From the NCBI GenBank assembly GCA_900549185.1, contig URNM01000061.1, positions 1 to 11,366 on the forward strand: 11,366 nucleotides of DNA. The letters run 5' to 3'. The translations under genes and the position numbers were made by a program. The notes under the pieces are model-generated. The model was not told where the DNA came from and ran no database searches. It was given only the letters and a program-made list of their open reading frames with translations. Source of the DNA: an uncultured Collinsella sp. (GTDB lineage: Bacteria > Actinomycetota > Coriobacteriia > Coriobacteriales > Coriobacteriaceae). Below, piece after piece: positions 7,020 through 11,366 of this stretch (position 1 is the stretch's first letter; the number at the start of each line of letters is the position of its first letter).

Positions 7020-7064
7020 TGGCCCCTTTGGCGAAAAGAAACCTGACCCCAATGCACCAAGTTA
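7020..7064 (-). repeat. Possible degenerate repeat with GGGGTCAGG core
   Basis: Starting at the stop codon of the DUF6020-type gene, the minus strand reads GCATTGGGGTCAGGTTTC and then a T-rich stretch ending in CGCCAA. The GGGGTCAGG core resembles GGGGACAGG of the palindromic elements elsewhere in the window, but the arms pair poorly (about 6 bp, TTGGYG/CRCCAA). Confidence 0.35.
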
Positions 7065-9245
7065 GAACCAGAGGAAGTCGCTGCGGGTGACGGTGGCGCC
7101 GATGGCAAAGGGCATGCAGGCGATGACCGGATACAGGTAGCGCATATAAGTCGAGCCGTTGCACGGGCCAATCAGGCACACGGCGAGCACGCCCAACAGC
7201 GGCACCCAGATCGCCAGCGCACGCCATGAATGACGACGCAGCAGGTAGACCACCACGGCGATCATGATCCACACATAGGTGGCCGAGCTCATGGTGAGCG
7301 AGATAAAGGGAACACGCTGCACCGCCACACGGTATAGGTTGATCAGATGGTCACACCAGCGCACCACGTTGCTGTCAACCGGATGGAAGTCGAAGTACTT
7401 GAGGTTGTCGGGACGCGCCATGATCTCGGCACTACGCGACGTGCTGTAGACCCAGGCATCGCGCGCGCTCGGATAAAAATAACCATAGTAGTTATTGATA
7501 AGCGCCGAAATATAGCACTCGGGATCCTTCTTAAACATCTGAGCCCATACCTCAAAATAGGCATCGATGTCCTCCTGCGAGGCGTACTCGTTAAAGCAGT
7601 TCTTGACGGCATCGGACTTGTCGGGGTTGTAGCGGCGGCCCAGGTTCTCGTACTTGAGTACACGATCGATCACGGCACGCTCTTCGTCGGTCACCGAACC
7701 GTCGCAAGGAGCCTCCACGATGGTGCCGTCCTCCTTAACCGTAGGGTTGACGCCCGAGTTGAGGCCGTCGTGCTTTTGGACGAAACGAGCCGTCTGTTGG
7801 AACGGAATCGAGAGGATTTCGCGCTTGGAACCAGGCGTGATGTCATGCGCCGGCATAAAGACCTTGGTGAAGTACATGTTGGAGGCAAGGCAGAGCGCGA
7901 GCACCGCGAGGACGCCGACCCAGCGGAAGCGCGGCGTGGCGCCCGAAGGCGCAGCACCAGCCTGCTTGGCTGCACGATGAGCCACATGCGCGTCCCATGT
8001 GCAAAACGCCGCCGCGATTACGCATGCCGCCAGGGGAAACACCAGGCCGCCGTTGCGCAGAAACGTGGAACCCATGGCGCCCAGAGCGAGCAGCAGCCAG
8101 TCGTGGCGCGCAAAGAGCATGGGGGCTTTCTCGCCCGCTCGCTCGACATTGGCATCACGACGGGGCAAGCCACATGCCACGAGCTTGACGGTCTGTACCA
8201 GCAGCACCAAAAACGCGTCGGCAAAGAGCACGTCTTTGGTGAGCAACACCGCGTAGTTAGAGAACATCGGCATAAACGCAAAGAACAGCAGGATCGCACC
8301 GCGAACCGGCAGGCTCACGCCCAGTTTGTGCAGCGACGAAATGGAATAGGCCATGCAGGCGGCCGTGATGACGAACTGAGCACAGGTGTAGATGGCAAGA
8401 CCCGCGTTAGCGCTGTTGAACAGCGAAAGCCCCAGCTGAACGCACGAGCCGATAATGGCCGTGTGCACTACGGGATGATGCCCGTTGAGCAGCACGTTGG
8501 GGTTGAGTAGGCGCAGGTAGTCGCTCGTGCCGTTGGGATAGTTGAACCACTGGCGAATCTGCGCGCCCGTATCTCCCATAAAAAGGCCAGGCAGCGAAGC
8601 GATGAGCGTGGGCGCCCAGGCGATCATAAGCACCAGGAAGGGCCCGGCAAAGGGATGGACCGAGAGCACGGCGTGAGTCACACGCCATACGCGGCCAAAG
8701 TGCGCCTCGGAAAACGGAATGCGCCGAGAGCTCAGCCAATCTAGACGCTCAAAGGCAAGGTAGAAGGCAACGACCGCCAAGAGCATCCAGCCCGCGCCGC
8801 CAATCCAGGCGCAGATGATGCGGGCTTTGTCGCCAAGGACAATCTCGGCCGAGTCGGTGAGATCGTAGCTGCGGCCGAACACCATGCAGATGGCGAAGAA
8901 CAGCGACGGCAGAACGATCGATGGACGCCAGGTGTCGCCACGGCCAAAGAACACGTAGCGAAACGGCAAGGTGAGCAGGCAAGCAAGTGCAAGCAGCATG
9001 ACCGCGTCGGTATGGCCGGCAAACGAGAGGAGCACCTCGTAGCACACGTACAGCATGCCCGAGGCTTTGGGGTCAATCGCCAAGACTGCGTTGCTCGACA
9101 CCGGGGAGGGATCGATGGAAAACGCCGTGGTCGCCAACAGCGCGAGCAAAAATGCGATGAGCGTCTGCTTGGCGGGGTAGCGCTTAAACCAGACGATGCG
9201 GGCAGCGTCGCGCGCAGCCGTTGTGGAGAGATCGGAATCCTTCAC
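7062..9245 (-). CDS. DUF6020-type polytopic membrane protein, GT-C-like
   Basis: Large membrane protein of 727 aa that resembles DUF6020 proteins, a group with the layout of GT-C glycosyltransferases, which use lipid-linked sugars at the outer membrane face. Hydrophobic helices are spread over about 27-45, 80-100, 107-124, 143-165, 200-222, 260-310, 315-355, 383-420 and 442-460. A soluble, probably extracytoplasmic domain spans about 465-640, and the last helices cover 645-720. Conserved-looking motifs are FMGDTGAQIRQW (222-233, with D225 a candidate catalytic acid), NGHHPVVHT (254-262), LLTKDVLFAD (334-343), FLRNGG (395-400), LSIPFQQTAR (478-487) and YMRYLYP (700-706). The start is GTG with AAAGG 10 nt upstream. 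Its leader contains a palindromic repeat. The family call is from motif memory and the sugar-transfer role is inference. Confidence 0.75.
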   Translation of the reverse strand: MKDSDLSTTAARDAARIVWFKRYPAKQTLIAFLLALLATTAFSIDPSPVSSNAVLAIDPKASGMLYVCYEVLLSFAGHTDAVMLLALACLLTLPFRYVFFGRGDTWRPSIVLPSLFFAICMVFGRSYDLTDSAEIVLGDKARIICAWIGGAGWMLLAVVAFYLAFERLDWLSSRRIPFSEAHFGRVWRVTHAVLSVHPFAGPFLVLMIAWAPTLIASLPGLFMGDTGAQIRQWFNYPNGTSDYLRLLNPNVLLNGHHPVVHTAIIGSCVQLGLSLFNSANAGLAIYTCAQFVITAACMAYSISSLHKLGVSLPVRGAILLFFAFMPMFSNYAVLLTKDVLFADAFLVLLVQTVKLVACGLPRRDANVERAGEKAPMLFARHDWLLLALGAMGSTFLRNGGLVFPLAACVIAAAFCTWDAHVAHRAAKQAGAAPSGATPRFRWVGVLAVLALCLASNMYFTKVFMPAHDITPGSKREILSIPFQQTARFVQKHDGLNSGVNPTVKEDGTIVEAPCDGSVTDEERAVIDRVLKYENLGRRYNPDKSDAVKNCFNEYASQEDIDAYFEVWAQMFKKDPECYISALINNYYGYFYPSARDAWVYSTSRSAEIMARPDNLKYFDFHPVDSNVVRWCDHLINLYRVAVQRVPFISLTMSSATYVWIMIAVVVYLLRRHSWRALAIWVPLLGVLAVCLIGPCNGSTYMRYLYPVIACMPFAIGATVTRSDFLWF

Positions 9246-9264
9246 AGTCCGAAAGCCTTTCTAG

Positions 9265-9320
9265 AAACCTGCCAAAAAGGGACAGGTTTATTTTGGCAGG
9301 TTTTATCTGGGGAAACGTTA
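9265..9320 (+). repeat. Dispersed palindromic repeat, copy B
   Basis: A perfect 13-bp inverted repeat (AAACCTGCCAAAA at 9265-9277, TTTTGGCAGGTTT at 9291-9303) flanks a 13-nt centre containing GGGACAGG, then a conserved tail to AAACGTTA (9313-9320). It is 50/55 identical to 4396-4450 in inverse orientation. The centre can also pair AAACCTG with CAGGTTT as a shorter alternative hairpin. It lies in the leader of the DUF6020-type gene, just upstream of its ribosome-binding site. Confidence 0.88.
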
Positions 9321-9344
9321 CGGTTCTGTCATCGTTGCCCAGCG

Positions 9345-9381
9345 AACCACCACAAAGGCGCCTGTCCCCTTTGTGGTGGTT
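9345..9381. repeat. Palindromic element C with GGGGACAGG core
   Basis: A perfect 14-bp inverted repeat (AACCACCACAAAGG at 9345-9358, CCTTTGTGGTGGTT at 9368-9381) encloses 9 nt. The minus strand reads GGGGACAGG across the loop edge, the same core as copies A and B but with unrelated arms. It begins 7 nt after the lgt stop codon and could act as the lgt transcript's 3' hairpin. There is no U-tract after it, so a classical terminator is doubtful. Confidence 0.8.
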
Positions 9382-9388
9382 TTGGTGG

Positions 9389-10210
9389 TTAGGCGTCCAG
9401 GTAGACGCGCTGGGGCTGGTTGCGGCGACGAGCAAAGATGATGAGCGCCAGGCCGGCGATCACGAGCGGCAGGCTCAGCAACTGGCCCATGGTGATAACG
9501 CCACCCAGCAGATAACCCAGCTGGGCATCGGGCACGCGCACAAACTCAATGAGGAAGCGGACGATGCCGTAACCCATCACAAACACGCCCATAAACGTGC
9601 CTTGGGGCAGTAGCGGCTTTTTGCGGCTGAGCACCTGCAGAATGCAAAAGAGCACGATGCCCTCAAGAAATGCCTCGTAGAGCTGGGAGGGGTGACGCGG
9701 CATATCGCCCGCAGTCCCGCCAAAGACCACGCCCCATGGCAGATCGGTCGGCTTGCCCCACAGCTCTCCGTTGACAAAGTTGGCACAACGGCCCAGGCAC
9801 AAGGCCAGCGGCGCGCCTATGACGGCAAGGTCTGCCAAAGTCCATGCGTCGAGCTTATACATGCGGCATACGATGATGCCGCCGATAATGCCGCCCACCA
9901 AACCGCCGTGGAAGCTCATGCCGCCCTCGTTGGTGGCAAAGATCTCGAGCGGGTGCGCCCAGTAGTAGCCATCACCGTAAAAGACGACGTAGAACAGGCG
10001 CGCACCGATAATGAGGCCAAAGACCACGCCGACCACGACACTCGTCAGGTCGTCAATCGTGATGTTAAAACCCCAGCGACGCTGTGTGCGGTACATGACG
10101 ACCGCCGTGAGCAGAGCGCCGACCACGTAGGCCAGGCCGTACCAGTAGATGATGATGGGCCCCGCCGAGATGGCGACGGGATCAAGCATATGGTAGAGGT
10201 CGTTGAGCAT
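9389..10210 (-). CDS. lgt: Prolipoprotein diacylglyceryl transferase (Lgt)
   Basis: Integral membrane enzyme of 273 aa that transfers diacylglycerol from phosphatidylglycerol to the lipobox cysteine of prolipoproteins, the first step of lipoprotein maturation. Family hallmarks are MSFHGGLVGG (98-107, matching the essential His of E. coli Lgt), the Lgt signature GRCANFVNGELWG (140-152), RHPSQLYEAFLEG (172-184) and YGIVRFLIEFVR (214-225), with about seven hydrophobic helices. The open frame extends to 10270, but that stretch overlaps the terminator of the NifU gene. I use the ATG at 10210, which has GGGGG upstream and opens into the usual short N-terminus before the first helix (MLNDLYHMLDPVA). 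Length is typical. Downstream come palindromic elements C and B. Confidence 0.97.
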   Translation of the reverse strand: MLNDLYHMLDPVAISAGPIIIYWYGLAYVVGALLTAVVMYRTQRRWGFNITIDDLTSVVVGVVFGLIIGARLFYVVFYGDGYYWAHPLEIFATNEGGMSFHGGLVGGIIGGIIVCRMYKLDAWTLADLAVIGAPLALCLGRCANFVNGELWGKPTDLPWGVVFGGTAGDMPRHPSQLYEAFLEGIVLFCILQVLSRKKPLLPQGTFMGVFVMGYGIVRFLIEFVRVPDAQLGYLLGGVITMGQLLSLPLVIAGLALIIFARRRNQPQRVYLDA

Positions 10211-10237
10211 ATCGATCCCCCTGCTCCCTACATACAA

Positions 10238-10270
10238 ATGCGGCCGCGGGCCTTGCGCTCGCAGCCGCAT
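10238..10270 (-). terminator. Terminator of the NifU-domain gene
   Basis: On the minus strand a 14-bp stem with one G-U pair and one mismatch (arms 10257-10270 and 10238-10251) and a 5-nt loop is followed by TTGTATGT. It lies about 50 nt after the NifU stop codon and ends just before the lgt ribosome-binding site, so lgt probably has a promoter very close by or depends on read-through. Confidence 0.62.
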
Positions 10271-10319
10271 ATTTGGGCGTAACGTCTATGCGGAGTATGC
10301 CGTCCGCAGCTTTCGCGTC

Positions 10320-10598
10320 TTAGAACGGCGCGTACTCGTCGTACAGGTCCTCGGCCTCGCCGGAAGCATTGACCTGCTCAACGCGGGTAACGCCGGGCAC
10401 ATGCTCCTTCAGGATACGCTCAATGCCCATGGACAGGGTCAGCGAGCTCATGGGGCAGCCGGCGCAAGCGCCCTGCAGCTCCAGTTTGACGACACCCTCG
10501 TCGTCGACGCCCACATACTCCATATCGCCGCCGTCGGCCTGCAGGTTGGGGCGAATCTCTTCAAGAACCTTCTTAAGCAGCTCTTCGTTAACAGCCAC
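10320..10598 (-). CDS. NifU C-terminal domain Fe-S carrier protein
   Basis: Small cytoplasmic protein of 92 aa consisting only of the NifU C-terminal (Nfu) domain, which carries a [4Fe-4S] cluster between two subunits and hands it to client enzymes. Key features are LLKKVLEEIRPNLQADGGDMEYVGVDDEGVV in outline (residues 7-37, DGGD at 22-25) and the CAGCPMSS cluster motif (C45, C48). The start is GTG with AAAGGAG 5 nt upstream. No suf or isc genes are adjacent, so it is a stand-alone Nfu-type carrier. An acidic C-terminus (EDLYDEYAPF) extends slightly beyond the domain. Confidence 0.94.
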   Translation of the reverse strand: MAVNEELLKKVLEEIRPNLQADGGDMEYVGVDDEGVVKLELQGACAGCPMSSLTLSMGIERILKEHVPGVTRVEQVNASGEAEDLYDEYAPF

Positions 10599-10715
10599 AG
10601 GGGCTCCTTTCTCACAATAACGCGGGCACGCCCGCGGACAGGGGCTATGTTACTACAGCCATGTACCCGCTTAGGCGCCAGCCATGCGTGCGGACACGAC
10701 TTTCACGAGCAGTCA

Positions 10716-10744
10716 ATTTGGGACGGGTCTCTTTTTGGCTGTTT
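10716..10744 (-). repeat. Possible relative of the palindromic repeats
   Basis: The plus strand contains GTCTCTTTTTGG (10727-10738), an exact 12-mer of copy A (4433-4444), preceded by TTTGGGACGG. It lies 26-54 nt downstream of the dCMP deaminase stop codon. There is no long palindrome here, so it may be a decayed copy or chance. Confidence 0.4.
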
Positions 10745-10749
10745 TGCCG

Positions 10750-10761
10750 CCAGCTGGCGTT
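10750..10761. repeat. 12-bp perfect palindrome CGCCAGCTGGCG
   Basis: A loop-free 12-bp palindrome 9 nt downstream of the dCMP deaminase stop codon. It may help form a 3' hairpin of that transcript, but no U-tract follows. Confidence 0.35.
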
Positions 10762-10769
10762 GCCACGCG

Positions 10770-11294
10770 CTACTGCTGAGCCTGCCCCTCAGTGCCGATG
10801 TGAACATCGACGATAACCTGGCGGTAGCTGATGCCACAGGAGTCGAGAATGCGGCGGCTGATGCGTCCGTCATCGGTGTCGGCGTACTTGTTGTCCAGGT
10901 AGACGACCTCGCCCACGCCCACCTGAGCCAAAATCTTGGCGCAGTCGTGGCACGGGAACAGCGTGACGTAGACCGTGGAACCCTCGAGGTCCTTGAGCGA
11001 GCCACGGTAGTTGAGCACGGCGTTGGCCTCGGCATGGACCACGTAGTTGTGCTTGTCCTGCAGCGGGTCGTCGCTCGTACCCCACGGGAAAAAGTCGTCG
11101 TTGAGCGCCGAGGGTGTACCGTTGTAGCCCACCGAAAGGATGCGGTGGTTGGTGTTGGCGATGCACGCACCCACCTGTGTGTTGGGGTCCTTGCTGCGGC
11201 GCTGCGCGGCGATGGCCACGCTCATAAAGAACTCGTCCCAGCTAATGACGTCCAGGCGCTTGCCTGACGAAGTTTGATGAAGATCGTCCGACAT
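10770..11294 (-). CDS. dCMP deaminase (ComEB-type cytidine deaminase fold)
   Basis: Predicted cytoplasmic zinc enzyme of 174 aa that deaminates dCMP to dUMP, feeding thymidylate synthesis. Motifs are SKDPNTQVGACI (34-45), SVGYNGTP (54-61, phosphate/nucleotide site), the HAE motif at 87-89 (H87 zinc ligand, E89 proton shuttle) and PCHDC at 114-118 (C115 and C118 zinc ligands). Length fits bacterial dCMP deaminases. The start is the ATG at 11294, with GGAGGT at 11302-11307 7 nt upstream. The frame remains open to 11363, but that extension is translated sequencing adapter. Bacterial relatives are often named ComEB from competence operons. No other com gene is visible and the upstream region is cut off by the contig end. 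Confidence 0.95.
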   Translation of the reverse strand: MSDDLHQTSSGKRLDVISWDEFFMSVAIAAQRRSKDPNTQVGACIANTNHRILSVGYNGTPSALNDDFFPWGTSDDPLQDKHNYVVHAEANAVLNYRGSLKDLEGSTVYVTLFPCHDCAKILAQVGVGEVVYLDNKYADTDDGRISRRILDSCGISYRQVIVDVHIGTEGQAQQ

Positions 11295-11301
11295 GGCAGA
11301 C

Positions 11302-11307
11302 ACCTCC
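11302..11307 (-). promoter_or_regulatory. Ribosome-binding site fixing the dCMP deaminase start
   Basis: GGAGGT on the minus strand, 7 nt before the ATG at 11294. It decides against the longer open frame that runs into the adapter. Confidence 0.85.
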
Positions 11308-11327
11308 GTAATCGCAATAGTTTGACC

Positions 11328-11366
11328 CTGTCTCTTATACACATCTCCGAGCCCACGAGACACTGA
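11328..11366 (-). other. Nextera/Tn5 Read 2 adapter plus index start (not genomic)
   Basis: From CTGTCTCTTATACACATCT (11328-11346) to CCCACGAGAC (11352-11361) this is the Nextera Read 2 adapter read through from an insert. The last five bases (ACTGA) are where an i7 index would begin. The reverse strand starts with the Tn5 mosaic end, so genomic DNA stops at about 11327. Confidence 0.98.

Noticed and set aside
7347..8510. 387-codon plus-strand open frame opposite the DUF6020-type gene
   Set aside because: Antisense shadow with His/Arg-rich composition and no family resemblance.
10211..10270. 20-residue N-terminal extension of Lgt
   Set aside because: It overlaps the NifU terminator hairpin and shows no Lgt similarity. 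The ATG at 10210 has a suitable ribosome-binding site.
10203..11267. 354-codon plus-strand open frame across lgt end, NifU and dCMP deaminase
   Set aside because: It spans three genes with solid motifs on the opposite strand, as well as a terminator. It is a codon-bias artefact.

Overview
The window is an assembled contig of about 60% GC. Gene content and protein style suggest an actinobacterium of the class Coriobacteriia, most likely a gut Collinsella-type bacterium. This rests on an amaP/DUF2273/asp23 cluster, a DUF6020-type membrane protein and a zinc-ribbon membrane protein with a Pro/Glu tail, and is inferred without a database search. Both ends are Nextera (Tn5) sequencing adapter, so genuine genomic DNA runs only from about 29 to 11327.

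Layout. One gene, an M20D amidohydrolase (151-1614), reads rightward. All the others read leftward. From left to right they are a zinc-ribbon polytopic membrane protein (1755-3068), a YitT/DUF2179 membrane protein (3218-4240), the three-gene envelope-stress operon asp23 / DUF2273 / amaP (4449-5924), yebC (6091-6897), a 727-residue DUF6020-type membrane protein (7062-9245), lgt (9389-10210), a NifU-domain Fe-S protein (10320-10598) and a ComEB-type dCMP deaminase (10770-11294). The convergent M20D and zinc-ribbon genes share a strong bidirectional hairpin terminator. Hairpin terminators also follow asp23, yebC and the NifU gene. No intergenic gap exceeds about 210 bp. I saw no tRNA, rRNA, CRISPR array, transposase or phage gene.

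How the genes relate. The asp23/DUF2273/amaP group is a true operon: a membrane anchor, a small membrane protein and a soluble Asp23 partner, with an 8-bp overlap between the first two genes. Lgt and the DUF6020 protein both act at the cell envelope and lie next to each other, but an unusual 143-bp gap separates them. The remaining genes are single housekeeping genes with no obvious joint pathway.

The most unusual signal is not a protein system. It is a set of short palindromic intergenic elements sharing an asymmetric GGGACAGG-like core. Two copies are 55 bp long, 50/55 identical and in opposite orientation (4396-4450 and 9266-9320). A third has completely different palindrome arms around the same core (9345-9381). 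Three looser relatives lie just downstream of other genes.
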